NCBI RefSeq assembly: GCF_003129605.1
Contig: NZ_QBDX01000001.1
Coordinates: 124,001 to 188,000 of the forward strand
From: Hyphobacterium indicum
GTDB taxonomy: Bacteria > Pseudomonadota > Alphaproteobacteria > Caulobacterales > Maricaulaceae
DNA length: 64,000 nucleotides
Direction of reading: 5' to 3'
Position 1 is the first letter of the stretch. The number at the start of each line of letters is the position of its first letter. A program made the translations under genes and the position numbers. The notes below the pieces were generated by a model. The model did not search any database, was not told where the DNA came from, and was given only the letters and a program-made list of their open reading frames with translations. Of this stretch, positions 38,297-47,000 are shown one piece after another.

Positions 38297-39525
38297 CAGA
38301 AGGGCAGGACGATCTCCGGCAGGCGCTCATGCAGGCAGGCCGTATCCTCGACAATATGCGGATCGGCATATCCGTTCGGCCCGTCGGCATTCAGCATTTG
38401 CGCATCCCCGTTATCGAGGCAGATCCGGTATTGATCCGGCATTTCGCCTCCGGTCAGAAGATCCGGGTTGGCAAAACCGTCCCACAGCACATCCGGGATA
38501 TTTCCGGTCAGTCCGAACATCATCACCCGCAAGGCCTGCAGTTCGACATTGTCCGGATTGCCGCCGCCCTCACCCAGCGTATTGCCGGAAATCCAGATGC
38601 TCTCGGGATAGGGATCGAAATTCTCCTGCGCGCCGATATCCGAGAAGCCGGTCGAATAGACCGAGGAAATGATGATATTGGCTGTGCGGTGATCGCGGAT
38701 CTCATTGCTGAAAATCTCCACCTGGTCATTGGAATTGATCACGATGCCGGACCCGGCCGGAACACTCGCGACGGGCGTGCCGGGATGACCGAAATTGCGG
38801 GTATTGTTCTCGAAAACCTGGTTGTCATAGACGCGCGTGCCATAGCCGGGCTGAGGCAGGTTCGGCATGTTGAAGACCAGAATGCCGCCCGTATTGTTGG
38901 TCGCCACATTGTTGTAGACGTCCGCGCCGATCGTGTTCTCGATCTCGATTCCGGCGACATTGAATTCCGCCCGGCTGTCGCGGACAATCACATTACGCGA
39001 CTGGCCGACATAGATGCCGGCATCCGATGCGCCGATGGCCACCACGCCTTCAACCAGCGTGTTCGTGGTCTGCACGGGGTAAATGCCATACGCGCCATTG
39101 TCCGTATCGGGGCCATTGGTCCATTCCGTGCGCACCCGGCGGATGATGATGTTTTCACCCTCATTCACCTTCAGCGCATCGCCGCGCGTATCCTCGATGG
39201 CCAGGTCCTCGATGGTGAAATCGCTGGCCGTGACCAGCAGGCCTTCTGCGCCGGAGGTCTGGTTGGCAAAGGACAGAATGGTTTCGTCCATACCGGCCCC
39301 GCGAATGGTGACACCATCCACGGTCAGGGACAGCGACCGGTCGAAGGAAAAGACGCCGGCCGGAATTTCGATCACATCGCCCGGCTGCGCGTCGATCAAT
39401 TGCTCCATCAGCGTGGTCTGGAAGTCGGTGTCCGCGCCGGACAGATCGCGACCGTCATTGCCACCGCCACACGCGGCGAGCGTCAGTAAAAGTGCAAGAC
39501 TGCTTCCGATGGCCAAAAGACGCAT
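38296..39525 (-). CDS. Parallel beta-helix repeat lipoprotein
   Basis: 409 aa from the ATG at 39525, which is preceded by GGGGGG; an ATG at 39549 lacks such a site. Lipoprotein signal with lipobox LAAC. The body is a chain of short beta-strand repeats typical of right-handed beta-helices (Asn/Ile-rich turns such as NNVATNNTGGILVFN), the fold of pectate lyases and C5-epimerases. No catalytic residues are assigned. Directly coupled to the diheme cytochrome gene. A polysaccharide-binding or lyase role is possible from the fold but unproven. Confidence 0.88.
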   Translation of the reverse strand: MRLLAIGSSLALLLTLAACGGGNDGRDLSGADTDFQTTLMEQLIDAQPGDVIEIPAGVFSFDRSLSLTVDGVTIRGAGMDETILSFANQTSGAEGLLVTASDFTIEDLAIEDTRGDALKVNEGENIIIRRVRTEWTNGPDTDNGAYGIYPVQTTNTLVEGVVAIGASDAGIYVGQSRNVIVRDSRAEFNVAGIEIENTIGADVYNNVATNNTGGILVFNMPNLPQPGYGTRVYDNQVFENNTRNFGHPGTPVASVPAGSGIVINSNDQVEIFSNEIRDHRTANIIISSVYSTGFSDIGAQENFDPYPESIWISGNTLGEGGGNPDNVELQALRVMMFGLTGNIPDVLWDGFANPDLLTGGEMPDQYRICLDNGDAQMLNADGPNGYADPHIVEDTACLHERLPEIVLPF

Positions 39526-39607
39526 GGCATCCCCCCTTCTGTATCCCAAGATGAACGCTGTTCACTGCCGCAACACTAGGATGCCTGATGCGTCAATGTC
39601 GAGTATT

Positions 39608-40066
39608 TTAGGACGATGACAGGGCTGCGCTGACGCGCTTCTCGAGCGCATCGACGGGTTCATTGACCACATCCAGATTGAATTCGCCGCGAATCCGCTT
39701 CTGCAGCGCTTCGTGATATTTCGGCCGGAGGAAGCCCAAGGACCGGCTGGCGGCATAGATCAGGATTTCGTCAAATTCGTGGTTCAAGGCGGCCTTGTTC
39801 AGAAAGCCGGCAATGTCTTCGGCAAAGCGCTTTTCCTGCTCGTCGTGCGCATCGCCTTCATCAAGCGCGCTGCGCTGTCCGCCCTGTCCGTCAAACTTGC
39901 GGCCGGGCCGGTCGGTCATGATGTCACGGCTCTGCGGCACATCCTGCTTGTCGATCTCCACAGGCTTGAGGACCGGATATTCGGCATCTCCCTCATTCCG
40001 GTATATCAGCCCCTTCGAACCGTCGATTGCTGCGACCCAGAGCGTCTTCTGCGGACCGTGTGACAT
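39608..40066 (-). CDS. Host attachment protein family (baeRF-like)
   Basis: 152 aa. The start at 40066 is fixed by AGGAG six bases upstream; the much longer upstream frame is not credible. The N-terminal KTLWVAAIDGSKGLIYRN and the middle RFAEDIAGFLNKA, then LIYAASRSLGFLRP, resemble the pfam Host_attach group, which is related to archaeal-eukaryotic release factor domains. The family name comes from plant-associated bacteria; the biochemical role is not known. It is divergent from the BASS transporter gene. Confidence 0.75.
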   Translation of the reverse strand: MSHGPQKTLWVAAIDGSKGLIYRNEGDAEYPVLKPVEIDKQDVPQSRDIMTDRPGRKFDGQGGQRSALDEGDAHDEQEKRFAEDIAGFLNKAALNHEFDEILIYAASRSLGFLRPKYHEALQKRIRGEFNLDVVNEPVDALEKRVSAALSSS

Positions 40067-40192
40067 GCATATCTCCTGTGCTTTCAGCTTTGTATACAGG
40101 AAGTGGTGGGCGGCGGCGAGACGTTCAAGCCGGGTTGCAACACAGCAGAATAGCTGGATGATCCCGCTTCGGGATTGCCGGGGGGATTGAAC

Positions 40193-41113
40193 ATGGACGC
40201 GGTTGCGCTCGACGCTATTCGCGTCTCCGTCAACGAGGAAACCCGTATCGGGCTGACCCTCAGCCTGGCGATCATGATGTTTTCTGTGGCGCTGACGCTG
40301 AAGCCGCAGGATTTCATTTTTCTCGGCCGCAATCCGAAAATGTTCTTCGGCGGCGTTGCGACCCAGATCCTGCTGCTGCCGCTGATGTCGGTCGGCCTGG
40401 CGCATCTGATCGCCCCGACGCCCTCGCTCGCCTTCGGTATGATCGTCGTGGCCTGTTGTCCCGGGGGCAATGTGTCCAATCTGATGGTGCTGATGGCCCG
40501 CGGGAATGCCGCCTATTCCGTCTCGCTCACGGCCGCATCAAGCGCGCTGGCTTTCATCATCACGCCTGTGGCCATTCTCTTCTGGGCCGGGCTCTATCCG
40601 CCGACTGCCGAGCTCATCCGGTCCATCGAGATCGACACGCTTTCCTTCATCCTGCAAACGGCCTTCGCATTGGGCGTGCCGCTGGCCATCGGCATGTTGC
40701 TGGCGACGTTCCAGCCGCGGATCGCACAGCGCATCCAGCCGGTCGTCTATGCCATGGCGATCGGCATCCTGATCTTGCTGGTCGTGGCGGGCATTGCCAG
40801 TAATTGGGAGATCATATTTTCCAGCGGCTTTATCATCGCGCCGGTGGCAATCATCCACAATGCGGCCGCCTTTGCGCTGGGCGCGCTGATGGGGCGGATT
40901 CTGCAGATCGCGGCGGCCTCACGAAGGGCTCTGACATTCGAAATCGGCATTCAGAATGCCGGTCTGGGTCTCGTCATACTCCTGACCCAGTTTCCCGCGC
41001 TCGGCGGTGCGGCCGCCGTCACGGGTTTCTGGTCGCTCTGGCATCTGTTTGCCGGCCTGGGTCTGGCCGCCGGCTTCCGCCTCTGGGACCGCTATTCCTC
41101 CATGCGGGTATAG
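40193..41113 (+). CDS. BASS-family transporter (bile acid:sodium symporter-like)
   Basis: 306 aa, mostly hydrophobic with ~10 predicted membrane segments. The conserved ACCPGGNVSNL motif between helices is the BASS/SBF family mark. The start at 40193 follows GGGGGGATTG. Members import organic acids, such as pyruvate, pantothenate or sterol-like acids, with sodium. The substrate cannot be read from sequence. The 3' end overlaps the convergent secreted-protein gene by 22 bp. Confidence 0.88.
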   Translation: MDAVALDAIRVSVNEETRIGLTLSLAIMMFSVALTLKPQDFIFLGRNPKMFFGGVATQILLLPLMSVGLAHLIAPTPSLAFGMIVVACCPGGNVSNLMVLMARGNAAYSVSLTAASSALAFIITPVAILFWAGLYPPTAELIRSIEIDTLSFILQTAFALGVPLAIGMLLATFQPRIAQRIQPVVYAMAIGILILLVVAGIASNWEIIFSSGFIIAPVAIIHNAAAFALGALMGRILQIAAASRRALTFEIGIQNAGLGLVILLTQFPALGGAAAVTGFWSLWHLFAGLGLAAGFRLWDRYSSMRV

Positions 41114-41637
41114 CGGATCACCCAGCGGTCCGACCACGCTTCCTCCTCGGACGCCCGGCCTTGCCAGCGCCATGTAAAGCTGTCTTCGGTCACATCCTGC
41201 CAGATCATGCGACGGTGCGGAGCCGAGTCGGTCAGCCGCGTATTGACGAGAACAAAGTCAAACTCGTCCGATGCGTCCGGCCCGCCGAAGAGCGAATAAA
41301 ATCCACCCTGGTCATCCACCCAGGCCTGACGCCATAGGCCCAAGGGCGCGAAATAGGTTGAGACCGACATGCCATTCAGCCCGGCACCGGAAAAGCGTTC
41401 ATAAATCACGCAATCGCCGAATTCATCGCGGGTGATATGGTTTTCGCCAGTCCCGGTCGTGCCGTCGGGATTATCCCATTCCGCGTGCCAGTCGCCGACC
41501 CAGAAATCGAGCTGGCGGTATTCCTCGCTTGAGCACGGCGTTGGGGGCGCCGGCGTGGTGCTTTGGCTGTAGGCTGCCGCGCTCAAGCTGGTCCCGGCCA
41601 CTGATGCAGCCAGAATCATGAAAGTGTTCAATGTCAT
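41092..41637 (-). CDS. Secreted protein of unknown function (DUF1579-like calycin fold?)
   Basis: 181 aa with a signal peptide (MTLNTFMILAASVAGTSLSAAAYSQ). The mature part begins with a Cys and the motif RQLDFWVGDWHAEWDNPDG, which resembles lipocalin-like DUF1579 proteins, and ends with WQDVTEDSFTWRWQGR. Periplasmic location expected; ligand unknown. It overlaps the BASS transporter gene tail to tail and is divergent from the PAS-AraC regulator. Confidence 0.7.
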   Translation of the reverse strand: MTLNTFMILAASVAGTSLSAAAYSQSTTPAPPTPCSSEEYRQLDFWVGDWHAEWDNPDGTTGTGENHITRDEFGDCVIYERFSGAGLNGMSVSTYFAPLGLWRQAWVDDQGGFYSLFGGPDASDEFDFVLVNTRLTDSAPHRRMIWQDVTEDSFTWRWQGRASEEEAWSDRWVIRYTRMEE

Positions 41638-41736
41638 AACCGTTGTCCTCCAACAGTGTCATTCACGCAGAAGTTAGAACGGCACACGCACCAGCGTCTT
41701 GACCCGACTGCGCAGGCTGCAGAAGGTGCCGGCAAG

Positions 41737-42438
41737 ATGACCGCAACCGCTTTCGACCCTCTGGCCCTGTCGGCGAATTTCCGCCGCAGCGATGCCTGCA
41801 TCCACTTCGTCAAGGATGCTGACCGGCGCTATGTGGCAGCCAATCAGCGGCTTGCTGCCTTTTTCGGCGCACAGAGCCCACAGGACGTCATCGGCGCTCG
41901 GACATCGGACTTTTTCGATGAAGCGATTGTCGAGCGCTATGACCAGCTGGACCAGGCGATTTCCAGCGGCGCAACCCTGATTGATCGCTTCGATTTCACC
42001 TATGACCATTCCGGACAAGCGCGTTGGTATCTGTATTCCCGCAGCCGCCATCACGATCCCGCCCGGCCTTGCGTCAGGGGTATCTCTTATCCATTGCCGG
42101 TCTATACCCATTCCGGCCGCGTTTACCGCAGGCTGGCGCTGGCAACTGATGTAATTGCCGCCTCGCTTGATGAACCGGTCAGCCTGCCGGAGCTGGCAGA
42201 CCGCGCTGGATGTTCTGTCGCGCAGATCGAGCGCGATTTTGCCCGCGTCCTTCAGGAAAGCCCGAAGCAATACCGGTCGCGCCTGCGGATCCAGCGCGCC
42301 ATGGATGGTATCCGCAAAGGGCGGAGCCTGACGCGCATTGCGCATGAGTGCGGATATTCCGAGCACAGTGCTCTCAGCCGCGCATTCAAGGCAGCCACCG
42401 GCTTAACGCCGAAGCAATTTCGCGCCACACTCTCCTGA
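41737..42438 (+). CDS. AraC-family regulator with N-terminal PAS domain
   Basis: 233 aa. The first ~130 residues are a PAS-fold sensor (IHFVKDADRRYVAANQRLA). The C-terminal AraC helix-turn-helix pair is seen in LADRAGCSVAQIERDF and IAHECGYSEHSALSRAFKAATG. It lies 23 bp upstream of the D-aminoacylase-type gene and is probably its activator, sensing a ligand or redox state through PAS. The frame is open to 41656, giving a possible longer N-terminus; the ATG at 41737 is favoured by domain limits. Confidence 0.82.
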   Translation: MTATAFDPLALSANFRRSDACIHFVKDADRRYVAANQRLAAFFGAQSPQDVIGARTSDFFDEAIVERYDQLDQAISSGATLIDRFDFTYDHSGQARWYLYSRSRHHDPARPCVRGISYPLPVYTHSGRVYRRLALATDVIAASLDEPVSLPELADRAGCSVAQIERDFARVLQESPKQYRSRLRIQRAMDGIRKGRSLTRIAHECGYSEHSALSRAFKAATGLTPKQFRATLS

Positions 42439-42461
42439 AAGACGTCATCGGGGGAGACATT

Positions 42462-44222
42462 ATGAGCTATGATATCAAGATCACGGGCGGCACCGTTTAT
42501 GACGGATCCGGCGCGCCCGGCCGCAAGGCAGACATCGCCATTTCTGCAGGCCGCATCGCCGCCGTGGGCGATTGTCCGGGGGCGGCGGCACGCGAGATTG
42601 ACGCCTCCGGCTGCATCGTCACGCCGGGCTTTCTCGATTTGCACTCCCATTATGATGGCCAGGCGACATGGGACGACACGCTCGAACCCTCCTCCCGCCA
42701 CGGTGTGACCACCACCATTATGGGCAATTGCGGGGTCGGTTTTGCCCCGGTGAAATCCACAGACCATGAGCGTCTGATCAAGCTGATGGAGGGGGTGGAG
42801 GATATACCGGGCACGGCGCTGGCCGAAGGCCTGAAATGGAATTGGGAAAGCTTTCCCGATTACATGAATGCCCTGGAAGCGCAGAACCGGACCATCGATA
42901 TCGCGGTGCATATCGGCCACGACCCGTTACGCGTTTATGTCATGGGTGACCGCGCCATCGCCGATGAGGAAGCCAGCGACGGCGACATTGCCGCCATGCG
43001 CAGTATCGTGCGTGAGGCGATGGAGGCCGGGGCCATCGGCTTTTCGACCGGACGCTCGGATGTTCACAAGACCGCCGATGGTGACTGGACACCCTCGTCC
43101 GAGGCCACATCCCGCGAGCTCGCGGGCATCGCAGAGGCATTCGAAGGTCTCGATTATGGTGTCGTCCAGGCCGTGTCCGATTTTGACCTCGAGCGCGAAG
43201 GTGACCGCTTTGAAGCCGAATGGGCCGTACTGGAGGCCTATGCCAAAGCCGCTGGCGGACGGCCTTTCTCCATGTCCCTGATGCAGCGCGATTTCGCCCC
43301 GGACCAGTGGACCCGCATTCTGGAAAAAGCCGAAAAGATGAAGGCGGAAGGCGTGGATATGCGGGTCCAGACCGCCCCGCGCGGCATTGGCGTTTTCCTC
43401 GGCCTGCAATGCACCTTCCACTTCTTCATGGGGTATCCCAGCTACAAGAAGATTGCCCATCTGCCCTTCGAGGAGCGCGTGGCGATCATGAAAACGCCGG
43501 ACTTCCGCGCGCAGATCCTCAGCGAGACCACCGACAAGCTGTCCGGTCCGGGCTCCTCCATTCCCCCTCTGGCCGATATGCTGATGGAACATATCGATTT
43601 TGTCGCCACCAAGCTGTTCCAGCTCGGCGATCCGCCCGACTATGAACAGCCGCCGGAAAATGCGCTCGCGGCCCAGGCCGAACGCGAAGGCATTCCGCTC
43701 ATGGAAAAGCTCTACGACACCGTGCTGGAGCGCGATGGCAAGGAGCTGATCTACTTCCCGATCTACAATTATACCGAGGGCGACTATAACAACGTCATGA
43801 AGATGATGACCCACCCCCAGGCGCTGCAGGGGCTGGGCGATGGCGGCGCGCATGTCGGCACGATCTGCGATGCCTCCATGCCGACCTATCTGCTCTCACA
43901 CTGGACAAGGGACCGCACGCGCGGGCCGAAACTCCCCGTCGAGCGCGCCGTGCAGATGATGACGGGCGATATCGCCGATTTCCTGTCCCTGAAGGATCGC
44001 GGGCTTATCCGCGAGGGCATGAAAGCCGATCTCAACATCATTGATTATGACGCCCTTCAGCTCGAGCCTCCGCACATGGTGAAGGATCTGCCCGCGGGCG
44101 GTCAGCGCCTCCTGCAGGGCGCACGCGGCTATCGCGCCACGATTGTCAGTGGCGTGCCGGTTGTGCTGGACGACACATTCACCGGCGAGAAGCCGGGACG
44201 GCTGGTGCGGGCGGGGAGGTAA
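42462..44222 (+). CDS. N-acyl-D-amino-acid deacylase/D-aminoacylase-type amidohydrolase
   Basis: 586 aa metal-dependent amidohydrolase. N-terminal beta-domain motif [13 protein letters not shown], metal HxH in [14 protein letters not shown] and the conserved GNCGVGFAP and GFSTGR segments are typical of the D-aminoacylase group. It lacks a signal peptide. The usual reaction is hydrolysis of N-acyl-D-amino acids; other cyclic amides are possible. GGGGGAG precedes the ATG. It follows the PAS-AraC gene and precedes a TTG-start gene and a VOC gene in the same direction, probably one operon. Confidence 0.88.
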   Translation: MSYDIKITGGTVYDGSGAPGRKADIAISAGRIAAVGDCPGAAAREIDASGCIVTPGFLDLHSHYDGQATWDDTLEPSSRHGVTTTIMGNCGVGFAPVKSTDHERLIKLMEGVEDIPGTALAEGLKWNWESFPDYMNALEAQNRTIDIAVHIGHDPLRVYVMGDRAIADEEASDGDIAAMRSIVREAMEAGAIGFSTGRSDVHKTADGDWTPSSEATSRELAGIAEAFEGLDYGVVQAVSDFDLEREGDRFEAEWAVLEAYAKAAGGRPFSMSLMQRDFAPDQWTRILEKAEKMKAEGVDMRVQTAPRGIGVFLGLQCTFHFFMGYPSYKKIAHLPFEERVAIMKTPDFRAQILSETTDKLSGPGSSIPPLADMLMEHIDFVATKLFQLGDPPDYEQPPENALAAQAEREGIPLMEKLYDTVLERDGKELIYFPIYNYTEGDYNNVMKMMTHPQALQGLGDGGAHVGTICDASMPTYLLSHWTRDRTRGPKLPVERAVQMMTGDIADFLSLKDRGLIREGMKADLNIIDYDALQLEPPHMVKDLPAGGQRLLQGARGYRATIVSGVPVVLDDTFTGEKPGRLVRAGR

Positions 44223-44224
44223 TT

Positions 44225-44722
44225 TTGTCGATAACTTTTGCCGACGACGGCCCGCTTTGGCTTGAACTAATACGGCTATTCCTCGCGCCGACGACGATTG
44301 CCGCTATAGCTTCAAGCATTGCGGCTGTCGTTGGTGTCTATGTCGCTTGGCGGCAATACAAGATCGATCAGAAGAATTATGCGCGCTTGTTGTTGCCTGA
44401 TCGAATTGAAATCATTGATGCGGTCCAACAATTTATCGGCGCCGTTTTTCGCGATGGCCATGGCCGACAGGCTGATGAGAAACCGTTCTTGGATGCGAAG
44501 GATCGTGCTCAACTCATTTTCAGCGAAGACGTGGTTGCCGACTTAAATGAGGTTTATCGGCTGGTTTTGAATTTGAATGCTGCCGAAGCAATTGTGCAGA
44601 ATCCAGACCACACCGGCTACGATGATGCAGTCGAGCGTTCGTACCAGACGTCCAAAATCCTCATTCAGAAGGCCGGCGAGGTCACAACAAAAATGCGAGA
44701 AGAAGCCAACGTGGCGGGCTGA
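44225..44722 (+). CDS. Small membrane-anchored protein of unknown function, unusual low GC
   Basis: 165 aa with a TTG start 2 bp after the previous stop and preceded by GGGGAGG. Residues ~12-42 form one hydrophobic helix (LIRLFLAPTTIAAIASSIAA), followed by a charged cytoplasmic region with no recognised domain. The first ~60 bases match neighbours, then the gene runs at about 45-48% GC by direct count of several lines, against about 60-65% around it. It may be acquired DNA that has kept an operon position. Confidence 0.72.
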   Translation: MSITFADDGPLWLELIRLFLAPTTIAAIASSIAAVVGVYVAWRQYKIDQKNYARLLLPDRIEIIDAVQQFIGAVFRDGHGRQADEKPFLDAKDRAQLIFSEDVVADLNEVYRLVLNLNAAEAIVQNPDHTGYDDAVERSYQTSKILIQKAGEVTTKMREEANVAG

Positions 44723-44727
44723 ATGAA

Positions 44728-45090
44728 ATGAAACTCTCCCAGAAAACCAAGATATCGACGCCCCGCCTCGCCGAGGTCCAGGCTTGGTATCAGCGGCTCT
44801 TCGGAATGGTCGTGGTCGAGGAATGGGACGACGCGGGCGACAAGGGCGTGATTCTCGCCTTCAAGGACGGCCACAACGAGGCCCTGTTGGAAATCTACGA
44901 CACGGACGTCGAGCACGACTTTTCCGGTCTCAGCCTGCAATACAGGGCCGAGCCGCTGGACGATTTCATCAAATCCCTGCCAGCCGATATCAAACCGGAA
45001 GACCTCAAAGACCGGCCTTGGGGCGCGCGCTATCTTTATCTGCGCGACCCGCTGGGCATCCAGGTCATCGTCTATGAAGGCTGTTGGTAG
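44728..45090 (+). CDS. VOC/glyoxalase-fold protein
   Basis: 120 aa, one vicinal-oxygen-chelate domain: N-terminal TPRLAEVQAWYQRLFGM, a middle NEALLEIYD and the C-terminal YLYLRDPLGIQVIVYEG typical of glyoxalase/dioxygenase-like proteins. The first metal ligand position is unclear. It starts 5 bp after the low-GC gene and overlaps the convergent sterol-desaturase-type gene by 19 bp. Reaction unknown; the operon suggests a role with the D-aminoacylase. Confidence 0.8.
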   Translation: MKLSQKTKISTPRLAEVQAWYQRLFGMVVVEEWDDAGDKGVILAFKDGHNEALLEIYDTDVEHDFSGLSLQYRAEPLDDFIKSLPADIKPEDLKDRPWGARYLYLRDPLGIQVIVYEGCW

Positions 45091-45875
45091 CCGGCCTCTT
45101 TCGCGGGCACATACCGCACCGCCTTCGCAAACCGTTCCGCATAGTCCGGATGCTCCGTCCCCATTACCCTGTCCCAGAAAGTGAAGTAGAGCCCGAAATT
45201 CCAGCCCGCCTGCGCGTGATGCAGGTCGTGATGCGTCACGGTCGTCAGCCAGCCGAAAAGCGGTTTGCCGCGCCACGCGGGGAACAATTCGTACCCGCAA
45301 TGGCCGACCGCATTGCGCAGCATCATGTGGCTGGTGAAGATCAGCATCGCCAGAGGCGAAACCGGCAGGATCAGCACGATCAGCGGCAGATAGGCCGCAT
45401 TCACCACCGCCTCGGCCACATCGAAGGAATAGGATGTGAAAGGCGAGGGATTGTTCGAGCGGTGATGCCTCCGGTGCACGCGCCGGAATAGGCGCGGATG
45501 ATGGATCAGCCGGTGCGTCCAGTAAAACCAGGCATCGTGCGCCACGATCAGGACCACGACGCTCGCCCAGAAATACAGCCATCCACGTTCCGTCGGGTCC
45601 ATATAGAGATCGATCCAGCCCGCAGCGACACCCGCCGCGATCAACAATCCGCCGGCGGTTGCAAAGATGAAGACTGTCCGAAGCGAAACGAAAAACTCGG
45701 TCAGCATCTGTTGGGCGGGTGGCGAGTCGGGCCGGATCTTTCGTCCGGCGAGCAGACCCGCCAACGCCAGATTGATGAGCAGGAATACCCCGAGGGCGCC
45801 TACCAGATATCGAGCGAGGTCGGTCGCCGCAATGCCGGCCCAGATCAACGGAAGGGAGGAAAGAAAGTCGGACAT
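45072..45875 (-). CDS. Fatty acid hydroxylase/sterol desaturase-superfamily membrane enzyme
   Basis: 267 aa from the ATG at 45875, which is preceded by CGAGG. Hydrophobic, with histidine boxes HRLIHH, HRRHH and HHDLHH that bind the diiron centre. Members hydroxylate or desaturate lipids, sterols, carotenoids or hopanoids. The substrate is unknown here. An open upstream extension to 45923 is not supported by a ribosome-binding site. Confidence 0.87.
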   Translation of the reverse strand: MSDFLSSLPLIWAGIAATDLARYLVGALGVFLLINLALAGLLAGRKIRPDSPPAQQMLTEFFVSLRTVFIFATAGGLLIAAGVAAGWIDLYMDPTERGWLYFWASVVVLIVAHDAWFYWTHRLIHHPRLFRRVHRRHHRSNNPSPFTSYSFDVAEAVVNAAYLPLIVLILPVSPLAMLIFTSHMMLRNAVGHCGYELFPAWRGKPLFGWLTTVTHHDLHHAQAGWNFGLYFTFWDRVMGTEHPDYAERFAKAVRYVPAKEAGYQQPS

Positions 45876-45969
45876 GTCAGCCTCGTTTGAAATTGAGGCC
45901 TTGTCCTGACTGATCTTGCTCACGCGCGCTCGCCGGATTCAAAACCCGGCAGCCACTTTGCGAAATCAG

Positions 45970-46989
45970 TCAGTCTTTTCCGGAATCAGTCAGCGCCGCG
46001 CGGCGGTATTCGGTTGGCGTCTGGCCTGTGACCTCCTTGAAGGCGCGGTTGAAAGGTCCCAGCGAAGCATAGCCAAGATCATAGGCCAGCCCCGAAACAG
46101 GCGTGAGACCATTTTCCGGATTCTCCAGCCACGCCTTGGCTTCGCCAATCCGCCGCTCATTCAGGAATGAGGAGAAATTCCGGTAACCAAGGCCCTGATT
46201 GATGATCTTTCTCAGACGGTGTTCGGGCACGCCCACATGCTCCGCCAGTTTCGCAACGGTCAGACCTTCCTCGCGATAGATCCCCTGATTCATCAGCGCC
46301 GTCAGCTTGTCGAGAAAGTGAGTGTCTTCCGGCATCATACGGCGCCGGGCTTCCTGTTGCGGCAGAACTGGTCGTGGCGCCAGCAAGTCCCGCCGCAAAG
46401 TCAGGAAGACCCCGCCAAACAGGGTGGTGATCAACAACAGCGCGCCGCCCTGTTGCGCGACCTGGCCGGTGACCCACTCATTGATCATCAGGAAGATGCC
46501 CAGCGCGCCAGCCGCGAGCGAGAAAATGGCACGTAGGGCGCGCCGGCGCTCGATCAGGTCTTCAGCCCGGTCTTGCAGGGGCAGCCAGATAACCAGGGCA
46601 AAGGTCGCCACGGACAGAAACACGTGTATGCCCATTTGGATCGGATTTGCGTCCCAGACGGCATAATTGGTCAGCAAAAGGCCGGCCGGAATCAATCGCC
46701 AACCAAGAATTGGAAACCGGTCCTTGAACAGCGCGCCGGTAAACCACCATTGGAAAACAGGATTCAGAATCGTGAAGGGGATAATGACTGCGCTGAGCCA
46801 TTCCGGCTGAATGGGGCCGATAGTGGGAGAAGAGTTGATCGCGTAGCAGGCAATTCCGAATGCGAGCAAAGCGCCGCGCCGCGCCGCATCAAACCCGCGG
46901 CCAATCAATCCGAACAGAAAGATGTAAAGCGCGAGGAGCCCCAGAAGGGCGCCGCGAACCAGAAGGTCGATGAGGACCGCGGCATCCAT
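45970..46989 (-). CDS. Membrane-bound AraC-family regulator
   Basis: 339 aa. The N-terminal ~210 residues are hydrophobic with six to seven membrane segments. The C-terminal ~110 residues are an AraC helix-turn-helix domain (LAEHVGVPEHRLRKIINQG and LAYDLGYASLGPFNRAF). Membrane-embedded AraC regulators of this shape sense envelope or lipid signals. It starts 11 bp after pntB and may be cotranscribed with the transhydrogenase. The sterol desaturase-type gene follows in the same direction and may be a target. Confidence 0.85.
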   Translation of the reverse strand: MDAAVLIDLLVRGALLGLLALYIFLFGLIGRGFDAARRGALLAFGIACYAINSSPTIGPIQPEWLSAVIIPFTILNPVFQWWFTGALFKDRFPILGWRLIPAGLLLTNYAVWDANPIQMGIHVFLSVATFALVIWLPLQDRAEDLIERRRALRAIFSLAAGALGIFLMINEWVTGQVAQQGGALLLITTLFGGVFLTLRRDLLAPRPVLPQQEARRRMMPEDTHFLDKLTALMNQGIYREEGLTVAKLAEHVGVPEHRLRKIINQGLGYRNFSSFLNERRIGEAKAWLENPENGLTPVSGLAYDLGYASLGPFNRAFKEVTGQTPTEYRRAALTDSGKD

Positions 46990-47000
46990 CGCGCCGCCGG

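Noticed and set aside
45955-45995. Direct repeat AATCAGTCAG twice near the end of the membrane AraC gene
   Set aside because: Only two short copies, one in coding sequence; not enough to call an operator.
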